11,681 bases of DNA from Chrysochromulina tobinii (GCA_001275005.1 JWZX01002129.1:1-11681), one strand, 5' to 3'. Counted from the stretch's first letter, positions 1 to 7,574 are shown. The notes: generated by a model not told the origin, from the letters alone. Numbers and translations are program-made.

Positions 1-11
1 GTCAAACTGTA

Positions 12-60
12 TTGCGTAATACGCAAAAGGTTGCTCAATACGCAATTGCTCAAAACGCTG
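12..60. repeat. 15-bp repeat, three degenerate copies
   Basis: Copies at 12-26 (TTGCGTAATACGCAA), 31-45 (TTGCTCAATACGCAA) and 46-60 (TTGCTCAAAACGCTG). The first two are separated by 4 bp and the last two abut. The first copy is itself nearly palindromic. No function is visible. Confidence 0.6.
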
Positions 61-136
61 CGTATGGCGTACCTTACATCTCTCGCGCGATTAGCGTATA
101 TAATATAACTGTATTGGTAAAATTACCACTAATCTC

Positions 137-188
137 GAGGTGCCGACACACTGGGTGGCTAAACCACTACCCAGTTGAGGGGCACCTC
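137..188. repeat. Two-stem inverted repeat (possible RNA hairpin)
   Basis: The outer arms are GAGGTGCC (137-144) and GGCACCTC (181-188), a perfect 8-bp match. The inner arms are ACTGGGT (150-156) and ACCCAGT (169-175), a perfect 7-bp match that can extend by two G-C pairs. A symmetric 5 x 5 internal loop separates the stems. It lies about 95-146 nt past the stop codon of the minus-strand calmodulin-like gene, so it may sit in that gene's 3' UTR. It is too short for a tRNA and no B-box-like sequence is present. Confidence 0.55.
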
Positions 189-282
189 ACCGCTAATATG
201 GTGGGGGGAACAACCCACTGATACCATGCGTGATACTGTTACTGAACTGTTACATCCATGCTCCTTATTCCTTTCATGATCC

Positions 283-1000
283 TCAATGATCAGTGCTCAT
301 GATCGCCCGGAACTCATCGAAGGTGATAGTGCCATCTCCGTCCGTGTCAAATTCGTTGAGCATCTCCTCAAACTCGTCTTCGGGCAGGGTCTCACCCGTG
401 GCCATCATGACCTCATGGATTGTTTGCTTGAGCTCATCACGCGAAATGGTACCATTGCCATCCTTGTCGAACATCCTGAAGGCCTCTGTGAGCAACTGCG
501 GATCATCAATTTTCTGCAAGCGGGTAACCATCAGCTGGCAAAACTCATGGAGATCGATCGAGCCGTTGCCATCCTTGTCCACCTCCTTCATGAATGATGC
601 GAGATCTTCGACCGATGGATCGTGTCCAAGCGTCTGGAAGACCACCTTGAGCTCCGATTGGGAAATATTGCCTGTGCGAAGGCGAGGAGATGCACATATC
701 AGCTGTGACGCCAGGGGTACTTTCACCCGCGCATCTTGCCAGCTGCAGCTGGGTCCCAGTGGGAGGGCTTTTGTGCGCACCGCTGCCGTCTTCGTCAAAT
801 AGCCGAAAGGCGGCCTCGAAATCGGCGATCATTTGCTCGGTGAGCGTTTCCATCGAAGTGTTGTCTCCGGCCTCTGGGACACCCGCTGGGGCCACCTGGG
901 ATCGGGAAAAGCGACTGGTTCCTTTGGTAAAGGACGGCATGGCGTCCACAACCTCGTCAACAGATCTTTGGGCCTTTCTTCGGTTCTCTGGGAAGGCCAT
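283..1000 (-). CDS. Calmodulin-like protein with four EF hands (two exons)
   Basis: Predicted 202-residue calcium sensor. Exons are 1000-781 and 671-283, joined across a 109-bp GT-AG intron that splits the first EF-hand loop. Splicing restores DEDGSGNISQSE. Four canonical loops are visible at residues 69-80, 105-116 (DKDGNGSIDLHE), 142-153 (DKDGNGTISRDE) and 182-193 (DTDGDGTITFDE). Each has Asp at position 1, Gly at 6 and Glu at 12, so all four should bind Ca2+. The C-terminal half is calmodulin/troponin-C-like, with a slightly longer linker between hands 3 and 4 (around ATGETLPED). A basic, Ser-rich N-terminal extension of about 50 residues precedes the EF region, making it longer than calmodulin (about 149). 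The start is fixed by an in-frame TGA immediately before the ATG. The target is unknown. It is probably a calmodulin-like protein rather than true calmodulin. Confidence 0.9.
672..780 (-). other. Intron of the calmodulin-like gene
   Basis: 109 bp, with donor GTGCGC at 780 and acceptor CGCACAG ending at 672, phase 1. Retention would break the first calcium loop; splicing gives a perfect EF-hand consensus. No flanking duplication and no introner core were seen. Confidence 0.85.
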
Positions 1001-1156
1001 TCAGGCGTTTCTCTCCTTGTTGAAATGAGATTCCATAAAGAGATTAGTAGTCCTTCTCCGCGTAAATTCGTCATTCTTGATGACGGATGAGATGATATGC
1101 GTACTTACGCAACGGGTGCTTACCCACTTTTACTTATTTTCGGCGCGTCGTTTACG

Positions 1157-1276
1157 ATGACCATCCTCCGCCTCCTCGCGCGCCAGACGCGCATCCCCGG
1201 CGCCATCCGCGGCCCGCGCGGCCCCCGCAGCTTCCTCACGCACCACGTTGCCAAGATGCCAACAACTAGATCTTAG
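1157..1276 (+). CDS. Doubtful short ORF resembling a targeting-peptide exon
   Basis: A 39-residue plus-strand ORF starting MTILRLLARQTRIPGAIRG. It is rich in Arg and hydrophobic residues and has no Asp or Glu, as in an amphipathic mitochondrial presequence. No downstream exon could be assigned: later frames in 1277-1370 stay open briefly but resemble nothing recognisable. It would be the only plus-strand gene here. It may be chance, since GC-rich sequence readily yields Arg-rich frames, or it may be the first exon of an unmodelled gene. Confidence 0.15.
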   Translation: MTILRLLARQTRIPGAIRGPRGPRSFLTHHVAKMPTTRS

Positions 1277-1427
1277 ATCTCCACCGCCATTTCCAAGCCG
1301 CCGACGCGCCCAAACCATCCTCAACGCCGCCAGCGCGCGCATCGCTCCGCGTCTCATATCAGGTCATGTAAGGTGTCGGTGTATTCTGTATCTGAGCGTT
1401 ATCTGAGCGCGTGAGCGGGCAGTAATA

Positions 1428-1447
1428 ACCGGTGCCGTAGCACCGGT
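1428..1447. repeat. Perfect 8-bp hairpin with 4-nt loop
   Basis: ACCGGTGC, loop CGTA, GCACCGGT. It is intergenic, no poly-T or poly-A run follows, and its role is unknown. Confidence 0.5.
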
Positions 1448-1816
1448 GGTCGGTCGCGCGTCTGTCGTGCGTTAACGTTCACACGGTCGAGACGGTTCCA
1501 GGGCTTGCAATCGGGCGGGGTTGCCGTTAAGGTTGCCGCGGCTCACACACCCAAGTGTTTTAGTCGGTTTTTGTCACTCTTTCTATCATGATTATTTTAT
1601 GACGTCGTGTCACGTCGTTCGTGTACGTACGAAACGGACCGGAAAGGATAGCCTCGTAACTACTAACTTTGACGCGCATGACCGGGCCCCCACAAGCCAC
1701 ATGATTCACACATATCCGACCGCATCTTCGGACCCTTCGCCGCCGACCCCGCCGACGGCTCTCGCGCGCCGTCTGGAGCATATCACATCACACATGGCAT
1801 GCCATTATGTGAGGTG

Positions 1817-3040
1817 CTAGGTTCCGGGCGCGGGCATCGGTGGTAGCTCGAAGGGGTCCCGGTAAGTCACTTCGGGCTTAGGCGGCGGCGGCGGCAGGCG
1901 TGCCAGTTTCACCTGCACCACCTTGATCGCCTCCTTATCAAGGCCAGCCTTGGTGGCAGCCGAGACGGCCGAGGCGAACAGCCGTCGACGTGCCTCCGTC
2001 GCAGAGCTAGTCGCACCCTCCGGTAGTTCGGGTGCGTCAGTGGCCTCAGCTAGCTTGGCAATCGCCTTCTCCTCCGCCTCCAAGGAGGCCTCTTCGAGGG
2101 TGACCAGTCGCGCGAGCTTGAGTCGGATCGGCGCCTCCCTCGACTTGGGCAGCAGCGGCGCGAAGCCCGAGATCGCCGTGTCCTTGCCGTTTACCTCTAA
2201 GATCCAGTCACCGACCTTGATATTGCCGTTGAGGGCGGCCGCACCTCCCTCATGCACTGCACTGACGTAATTGCCATCGAGAGCGAACCCAAAGCTCCCT
2301 TCGAGCCGTGAGAGCGTGGTCGTCACCAACTTGCGTTTCATCTCAACCGGCTGCGGCTCCGGGCTGTCGACTTCGGCAGCGCCGGCGCCAGCGACGGAGC
2401 CCGAACGGCGCGCCTTCTTGCGCTTCTTGCCCTCCTCATCCTCCTCGCCCTCTTCGCCCTCGTCGCCCTCGTCCTCTTCGTCCTCTTCTAGGCGCGTTGG
2501 CTTGCTTTTGCTCCGAGGTGATGGCGCCGGTGCTTGCGCCTTCGCCTCGGCCTCGTCCGCATGCTGCTTCGCCTCCTGCGCACGCGCCGACATCTTGACA
2601 GCACGCCCGCTGCGGCTCATGGCCGGTGGCACGAAGACTCGTTCCGGCTTGAAGACCGAGCGATCCTCCTTGTACTTGACCTTGCTCACCGCCTCCACCT
2701 CAGCGTCCTCGCCTTTCTCGCCGTCTTTGGTCTCCTCCTCCGCCTCCGCAGCTGTCGGCACAGCTTCCGTCTCCTTCGTCTTCTCCTCCTTCTTTGCGGA
2801 AGCAGCACGTGACGATCTCCGCGGCGATGGGGCAGACCCCGGTGCTGCGTCGCCTTCTGCTGAGACATTCTCGATCGTGGCCGTGGCCGCTGCAGGCTGG
2901 CCATCGACCATCATCACAGATGTCTCTCTGACGAACGCCAGCAAGTCGGAGACGCCAATGACGCGACGTGCGGAGGGTGAGTGTCGGGAGTGTGAATTGT
3001 TTTGGGAGGGATAACAGCCGGACCGCTGCGTCGCCCACAT
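1817..3040 (-). CDS. Acidic/Lys-rich protein with a PDZ domain
   Basis: Single open frame, 407 residues from the ATG at 3040. A tandem ATG at 2914/2911 would give 365 residues and may be the true start, because the first 42 residues differ in composition from the rest. Numbering from 2914: residues 1-190 are low-complexity, with Ser/Arg-Pro patches (PSPRRSSRAASAKK, PSPRSKSK), a long Glu/Asp run (about 142-162) followed directly by the basic cluster KKRKKARR (163-170, nuclear-localisation-like). Residues about 193-270 form a PDZ domain: the carboxylate loop is SFGFAL in place of GLGF, followed by YVSAVHEGGAAALNGNIKVGDWILEVNGKD. The C-terminus is helical and charged, then PPPPPKP and a proline-rich tail. 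PDZ domains bind short C-terminal peptides. The acidic-basic context suggests a nuclear or scaffold role, which is inference. No orthologue recognised. Confidence 0.75.
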   Translation of the reverse strand: MWATQRSGCYPSQNNSHSRHSPSARRVIGVSDLLAFVRETSVMMVDGQPAAATATIENVSAEGDAAPGSAPSPRRSSRAASAKKEEKTKETEAVPTAAEAEEETKDGEKGEDAEVEAVSKVKYKEDRSVFKPERVFVPPAMSRSGRAVKMSARAQEAKQHADEAEAKAQAPAPSPRSKSKPTRLEEDEEDEGDEGEEGEEDEEGKKRKKARRSGSVAGAGAAEVDSPEPQPVEMKRKLVTTTLSRLEGSFGFALDGNYVSAVHEGGAAALNGNIKVGDWILEVNGKDTAISGFAPLLPKSREAPIRLKLARLVTLEEASLEAEEKAIAKLAEATDAPELPEGATSSATEARRRLFASAVSAATKAGLDKEAIKVVQVKLARLPPPPPKPEVTYRDPFELPPMPAPGT

Positions 3041-3208
3041 TTCCAGGGACGCACGAGTCGCAACTCGTCATGGGCATCGCTTGCCCCACACTGCACGAGA
3101 CACGGCGCGCGGCCTTCTCCGACGCCTCCGCCTCCGCCACCGGCGCTCCTCCTCCTCCGGAACCTCCGCCATCGACCTCCACCACCGCCTGCGCCCACGC
3201 CCACGGCG

Positions 3209-5539
3209 TTACATGCCAAACGCGTCCAAAAAGTCGTCGGCCGTCGCGTTGCCGCCGTGCACGTCGACCTCGGACGCGTCAAACTTGTGCATGCCGCCCG
3301 CCACCTTGACGCCCTGGGCCTCGAGCGCCTGCATCTTGGCGATCCTCTCGTCCTCCTCCTTCTCCTTCTGCTTGGCTTTGAGAGCGTTCTCCTCGATCTT
3401 CTTCTTCATCTCCGCCGCCTCCTGTTCCTTGAGCGCCTTGAGGTCGAACTCGCCGACTGTGAACTCGCCGGCGGCGGGCGCCTTGGACGTGACCACCGAC
3501 GCGGGGTCCGGCGACTGGAGCACCTGTGGGGAGAGCACGCGCCGTGGTGAGCACTTGCATGCCGAGCACCCGATGATCGCGACTGGAGCACCTGCTCAAA
3601 GCCCTCGACGCCGATCTGGAGGAAGGCTTCGAGGTCGAGCTCGACGGCCGAGGTGGGGAACTCGAGCTCGAACATCTCGAGGACTTCGGGATGGACAGTC
3701 CCAAACGAGCCCACGCGCGTGTTGCTCTTGGTGAGGAAGATCTCGGCGCAACGGCCGCCCAAGTAGGTCGGGTCGTCGCCCGGGCGCACCCCGTACTCGG
3801 CGGGGGCGAGCGAGAGCATCTGGAGCGCGCGCTCGACGAGACCGTGTACGATCTCAAAGCCGGAGGTGTGCGAGTCCGAATAGACGGCCGCGAGCCGGCG
3901 ACGGTTGGATGCGCCAACGTCCGAGCTCGGGTCGAGATGCGCAGTGTCACTCACCTCGAACAGCCGCCACGGCAGCGGATTCTGCTTGTTCGAGCCAAAC
4001 GTCTTGAAGAGGCCGGGGAGCAGCGACGTGCGACACACCTGGAACTCGACCGTCTTTGGGTTGGAGATCACGACCGCCTGCATGCCTGTGTCCACCCGCC
4101 GCATATTCTTGAAGGCCTCGTCGTGCGAGCAGAGTGCGAAGGTGAGTGCCTCGGTGAAGCCTGCCTCGGCCATCTCGAGGCGCATGAGATCGGTGAGGCG
4201 AGAGAGGGGCTGCTGCGAGCCGACGCACTGCACGGGCGCGACCTCACGCGGAATCTTGTTGAACGAGTACGCGACGGCCACGTCCTCCATCACGTCGCAC
4301 GCATGCATCACGTCGGGCCGCGTGATCGGCACGCCCACGAGGACGCTCTCGCCGCTCGCGTCCAGCTCCGCATCGAGCTACACGCGCCGAGCCAAGCGCA
4401 ACGAGAAAGGGAGGGTAGGAGGTCAGAGGCAATGCAGCGGCAATGCGCTGGCCATGCGCTGGCAATGCGTCGCAAGCCGCGCGCACCATCATCTTATGGA
4501 GTAGCAGTGGGATACGCTCCTTGGGCAGCTGCTCCGGGGTCAGGCCAATGGCGCGCTGGATGTAGTCGATCTTGGCGCTGAGCTTGTGCTTGGTCAGCGA
4601 GGGCGTCGTCTCGGTCTTCCCGCTCATCTGCTGCCCACCCGTGTTGTGTGACTCGCCGTTGGGATAGTGGATCGTCATGGGTTCCACAGAGAAGGGCTTG
4701 GCGGAGTACTGCGAGAACATGGCGACCATGGTATTGAGCACGACGAGGCCTTTGTAGTAGTCGGTGCACGTGCACTCAATGAGCACGTTCCTTGTGCCCG
4801 GCCCGATGCGCGAGTGCTCGCCGTTGATGATCGGAGGGAGCGAGAGCACCCGGTCGGCCGCGTCCATGACCACAGGGTACACGGGAGAGCCCTCGAGAAT
4901 CGGCAAAAACTTCTTGAGGGGCGAGTTGCTCGCGCCGTAGTGGGCGAAGAGCTCCTCCGCGTCGAAGGCGCGCTCCTGCGCCAGCGGCACGAAGTTGATC
5001 TCCTTGGGCGGCAGCGCGCGGTACCGGAACGGGGGCGTAAGCGTGTCGAGGTCGTGCGTGCCGATCGCGACGAGCGTGCGCCGCCGGCACACATTGTGGT
5101 GCATGCGGTCCTGGAGGTCGAGGAAGGAGTTGTACGAGCGCTCGTCGAAGGTGCAGTCGCGCAGCACTGCGCACACAATGAACGGCCGGATCTGCGCCGT
5201 CGCCGGCTCGACTGTCATCGAGAGCAGCCCGCCTTTCGGCGGCGGCAGATGCGTGTACTCGGGCCGCGCCGTGTTCTCGAGGAAGACGTTGAGCGCGCGC
5301 GACAAGCCCTCGAGGCACAGGATGTCATACCGATTGGCCGGCACCTCGATTTTGTAGATAACCTCGAGCTCCGGCTCGCCCTGCGCCGAGCCGCGCGTCT
5401 TGGTCACCTTGACGGGCTCCTCGACAGCCTCGTCGAGCTCGATGCCGAATTCGAAGCACAGGTCCTGGAACTCGTCATCGGTGAACTTGCGGCCGAGCGC
5501 GGCGAACAGCGGGTCACGTGGGATGCTCACTGTCGGCAT
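3209..5539 (-). CDS. FARSB: Phenylalanyl-tRNA synthetase beta subunit, cytosolic type
   Basis: Beta chain of the alpha2-beta2 PheRS that charges tRNA-Phe in the cytosol. The beta chain supplies the B3/B4 editing module and tRNA-binding modules, while catalysis sits on the alpha chain, which is not in this window. Exons are 5539-4487, 4377-3592 and 3523-3209; all joins are phase 0, giving 717 residues. Family landmarks: the N-terminus MPTVSIPRDPLFAALG, EVPANRYDILCLEGLSRAL (about 65-83), the B3/B4 region (about 115-285, including INGEHSRIGPGTRN), the B5 region around the first intron (about 305-390, PITRPDVMHACDVMEDVAVAY after the join) and the catalytic-like core ending with VGSFGTVHPEVLEMFELEFP and VELDLEAFL. 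The family normally ends there (about 590 residues in human). Here about 110 residues follow, mostly a Lys/Glu-rich coiled coil. The ATG at 5539 matches the usual N-terminus. The second intron is the introner-like insertion. Confidence 0.95.
3524..3591 (-). mobile_element. Introner-like intron in the PheRS beta gene
   Basis: 68-bp intron, donor GTGCTC at 3591 and acceptor CCCACAG ending at 3524. It consists of one copy of a 16-bp host duplication plus a 52-bp insert at 3527-3578. The duplication (sense CAGGTGCTCCAGTCGC) is at 3579-3594 and 3511-3526 and is identical in both places. The upstream copy supplies the GT donor and the downstream copy supplies the acceptor AG. Within the insert, 3539-3567 (29 bp) is identical to 10594-10622 in the other introner-like intron and has the same orientation relative to its gene. 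A CTCTCCC tract lies just before the acceptor in both. No transposase or long terminal inverted repeat is present, as expected for a non-autonomous unit. Confidence 0.8.
4378..4486 (-). other. First intron of the PheRS beta gene
   Basis: 109 bp, donor GTGCGC at 4486 and acceptor GTGTAG ending at 4378, phase 0. Splicing joins LLLHKMM to LDAELDASGESV, restoring the conserved path into PITRPDVMHACDVMED. It carries a four-copy 11-bp repeat (4429-4472) and a pyrimidine-rich tract (CTCCTACCCTCCCTTTCTC) before the acceptor. It lacks the introner core and any flanking duplication. Confidence 0.85.
4429..4472. repeat. 11-bp tandem repeat, four copies, inside an intron
   Basis: Units GCAATGCAGCG, GCAATGCGCTG, GCCATGCGCTG and GCAATGCGTCG lie head to tail. 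They are confined to the first intron of the PheRS beta gene, so copy-number change would not affect coding. Confidence 0.7.
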
Positions 5540-6030
5540 GAGGCGACGGTGAGCCCCGAATTGAGCGTCAGGAAGGCTCGCCGACGGTCGTGGGCGAGTC
5601 GACGTGGGAGATGTGCTGCGCTGTGAAACACAAAGCCAGCCGAGGGGAAGGGGGGAGTGTCTCCAAAGGTGAACTCTCGAGACAGAAGTTCTCCACTATA
5701 GTGGCCTGTGGAGAACTATTCGATAGTTGTGACCTCGAGAGACTCAAGTGATTAGGTTTGTACATCATTCGCACAGTTCACGCTGCGGACAGCCGACAGA
5801 GCGCATATTTAAGAGCGCATCCTAATATCGAACGGGGGAAGGAGCTCGAAGGGGCTTCAAGGTGTGTGTCGCACGAGACACGTCGAGGGCAGCATCTCGT
5901 CTCATCAGCGAGCAGCCTCCGCATCTGAGGGAGCGTGCGTCGACAGCACCGCAAGCCGGAGGGTCTACTCGCCCGTGTGACGCCCGTGAGATGCGCGCCG
6001 CGCGTGCACACGCCGCATGCCTCAACCGCG
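5540..6030. promoter_or_regulatory. Spacer: PheRS beta upstream region and E2F downstream region
   Basis: 491 bp without a supported gene. Being upstream of the PheRS beta ATG it should hold that promoter. The stretch 5660-5760 is AT-richer and strongly palindromic (listed separately). A TTAAATA-like element flanked by GCGC on both sides lies at 5801-5817, about 260 bp from the ATG; it is a weak TATA-like candidate only. Towards 6030 the sequence is the E2F 3' flank. Short open frames at 5778-6112 have no recognisable features. Confidence 0.4.
5674..5741. repeat. Nested palindromic element
   Basis: Four inverted repeats in 68 bp. Outer arms CTCTCGAG (5674-5681) and CTCGAGAG (5734-5741); middle arms AGTTCTCCAC (5687-5696) and GTGGAGAACT (5708-5717), a perfect 10-bp match; inside this a perfect 12-bp palindrome CCACTATAGTGG (5693-5704); and a further hairpin AACTAT-TCG-ATAGTT (5714-5728). 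It lies about 135-200 bp upstream of the PheRS beta ATG. It could be a binding site for dimeric regulators, a cruciform, an RNA hairpin in the 5' UTR, or a decayed miniature element. Confidence 0.6.
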
Positions 6031-7506
6031 TCAGCCCTCGACTTTTACCTCTCCCGCGCTGTCGACGGAACGCGTGCGAATTGCGGGTCGTCCAGGGGGG
6101 TCGTCGTCCCAAAAGTCCGCGATGCCCAGCTGTCCGGTGGTCTGCGTCATCCAGTAATCATCGCCCTCGGCCACCTCAAGCTTGAGCAGGCCCTCGTGCT
6201 GGCTCGGCGCGGCACTCGGAAAGGCCGCTGCCGCCGCCGCCGCCCCGCTGGCTCCGTGGCTCGCTGCGGCGCCACGTGCTGCCCTCAGTGGCGACACTCC
6301 GTTGGAGAGGTTGCCATCGGGTCGCGCGCGCTTGCTGCTGCGGCGGCCGCCAGCGTCCGTATCTGCACTCGCGCATGCGCTGCCGTCGTCGTGCTTGGCC
6401 GCCGCCGCGCCGCTCGCACCCGCGCCGCTCGCCGCCGCCTCCACGCCTGCGCCAGCGACGTCCCCTGCGCCCGCAGCCGCAGCTCCCGCGTCCGCGGAGT
6501 TGCTCGCGGCTCCGGCGGCGTCGTCATCTTGATGAGAGACGAGGAAGACCTCGACGGGGCCCGAGGTGCTGCGCAGGTAAATCTGGTACCGGCGCTGCGG
6601 GTAGTCCATCCCCTCGTCTGGATCTGGTACTTCAAGGGTGGTGCCAGAAGGAGCCTTGATCGCGATGACCGTGTCAGCGGCGAACGCGTTGATGTTGCGC
6701 ACGTCCTCGTGCGTGACGAAGGCGTACGAAGCGTTGGCCTGATCCTCGGCCAGGTCGCGCAGCGACGACTGCATTTCCATGATTGCCTGGTCCAGCCACG
6801 TCTCCGACTCAGCCGACGAGCGAACCTCGCCCTTGAGCTGATCGAGCTCCGCTTGCATGTTCGAGCTGTTGGCACCTAGGCCTTTCCACTGGATATTATT
6901 CTTGGAGCGCTTCTCGATGATACCGATGCCCTCGAGCACGTTCGTGATGTCGTAGATCCGACGTTTCTGCACCCCCAGCATCTGCGCCGCCGCGTTCAGA
7001 TCGAGAACGCCCTCCGGAGCCCCCTGAATCAGCGCGGTGAACTTCTTGGTCAGAAGCCCGAGGCTGCTGTCGTACCGGCACGTCTTCTGCTTGGGCATCG
7101 GCGCCTGCCGCACGCGGGATGGGGCGAGCGCCGTCAGGCAAGCGCCAGGCGCGCTTGTCGTGGGTGGGGACTCTGGCCTCATGTTGGGTAGCAAATCGTG
7201 ACACCCGGAGTTGTGGCCACAAAAGGGGCCCACGAGAGCGACGCGGGACGAGGGTGGGTCGGGGCGGCTAGGAAGCCTTGCGCAGTGGCGGCGCGGGTGC
7301 GCAGGCGTGCATTCACGGGCGCGCAGGCGCCAGACAAGGAGCAGCGGGACGACGGGCAGGTGTGCGCCCACCACTCCATTGCCACCCTCAGCAAATGACA
7401 CAAGCTGCTCCGCGCCGTCCTCGTCGTCATCCGGGCCGTCTCCACTCTCATGGATGCCCAGCATAGCCTCCATGGCATCCGCCTCTTCGGCGGACTGGGA
7501 CGTCAT
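6031..7506 (-). CDS. E2F family transcription factor
   Basis: Predicted 491 residues from the ATG at 7506. Sequence-specific activator or repressor of S-phase genes, normally acting as a dimer with DP and bound by retinoblastoma protein. The winged-helix DNA-binding domain is at about 144-209, starting [13 protein letters not shown] and carrying the family signature [18 protein letters not shown] and NNIQWKG. A leucine-rich coiled coil and marked-box-like region follow (about 213-326, ending [10 protein letters not shown]). Residues 327-440 are Ala/Gly-rich linker with a basic RRSSKRARP patch. The C-terminal [19 protein letters not shown] matches the Rb-binding motif, and its DYW start is plant-like. 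The acidic N-terminus (about 5-36) is followed by a compositionally odd Cys/His/Arg-rich stretch (about 46-110) that may be an in-frame intron. The DNA-binding domain could in principle be DP-like, but the Rb motif favours E2F. Confidence 0.9.
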   Translation of the reverse strand: MTSQSAEEADAMEAMLGIHESGDGPDDDEDGAEQLVSFAEGGNGVVGAHLPVVPLLLVWRLRARECTPAHPRRHCARLPSRPDPPSSRVALVGPFCGHNSGCHDLLPNMRPESPPTTSAPGACLTALAPSRVRQAPMPKQKTCRYDSSLGLLTKKFTALIQGAPEGVLDLNAAAQMLGVQKRRIYDITNVLEGIGIIEKRSKNNIQWKGLGANSSNMQAELDQLKGEVRSSAESETWLDQAIMEMQSSLRDLAEDQANASYAFVTHEDVRNINAFAADTVIAIKAPSGTTLEVPDPDEGMDYPQRRYQIYLRSTSGPVEVFLVSHQDDDAAGAASNSADAGAAAAGAGDVAGAGVEAAASGAGASGAAAAKHDDGSACASADTDAGGRRSSKRARPDGNLSNGVSPLRAARGAAASHGASGAAAAAAAFPSAAPSQHEGLLKLEVAEGDDYWMTQTTGQLGIADFWDDDPPGRPAIRTRSVDSAGEVKVEG

Positions 7507-7574
7507 CACCGACTGAAACGTCCCGCAGGCGCTCCCAGGTCAATACCTTGCGCGCCTCAGGAGCGCGAAGTGTG

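Larger units (their letters stand above)
1..282. other. AT-richer 3' flank of the calmodulin-like gene, repeats and hairpins only
   Basis: No credible coding region. This stretch is clearly richer in A+T than the rest of the window. It holds three copies of a 15-bp motif (12-60), a two-armed hairpin (137-188), a smaller GTGGG/CCCAC hairpin (201-218) and a direct repeat ACTGTTAC (234-241 and 245-252). In the sense of the minus-strand gene that ends at 283, this would be 3' UTR and downstream flank. A TGTAAC lies at 254-249, about 30 nt after the stop. TGTAA is the poly(A) signal of green algae, but one occurrence is weak evidence. Confidence 0.5.
1001..1816. other. Spacer between the calmodulin-like and PDZ genes
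   Basis: About 816 bp without a convincing gene. Visible structure: a short plus-strand ORF at 1157-1276 (listed separately), an 11-bp tandem pair TATCTGAGCGT/C at 1389-1410, a perfect 8-bp hairpin at 1428-1447 and a 12-bp palindrome ATGGCATGCCAT at 1794-1805 just past the PDZ gene stop. The low-complexity open frames between 1521 and 1820 have no recognisable protein features. The promoter of the minus-strand gene that starts at 1000 should lie in the left part, but no core motif was identified. Confidence 0.5.

Noticed and set aside
672-780. The calmodulin-like intron as another introner.
   Set aside because: No match to the 29-bp core and no duplication at its borders.
1485-1520. A tRNA, suggested by GGTTCCAGGGC near 1495.
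   Set aside because: It does not fit a B box, and no paired acceptor stem or A box could be found around it.
3279-3950. Long minus-strand open frame overlapping the PheRS beta gene.
   Set aside because: It is a Ser/Arg/Pro-rich shadow of the conserved PheRS frame, with no domain of its own.
5801-5817. TATA box for the PheRS beta gene (TTAAATA-like).
   Set aside because: About 260 bp from the ATG with no start-site evidence; kept only as a weak remark in the spacer entry.
5935-6879. 314-residue plus-strand open frame opposite the E2F gene.
   Set aside because: Antisense shadow of E2F, rich in Arg and Ala, with no domain.
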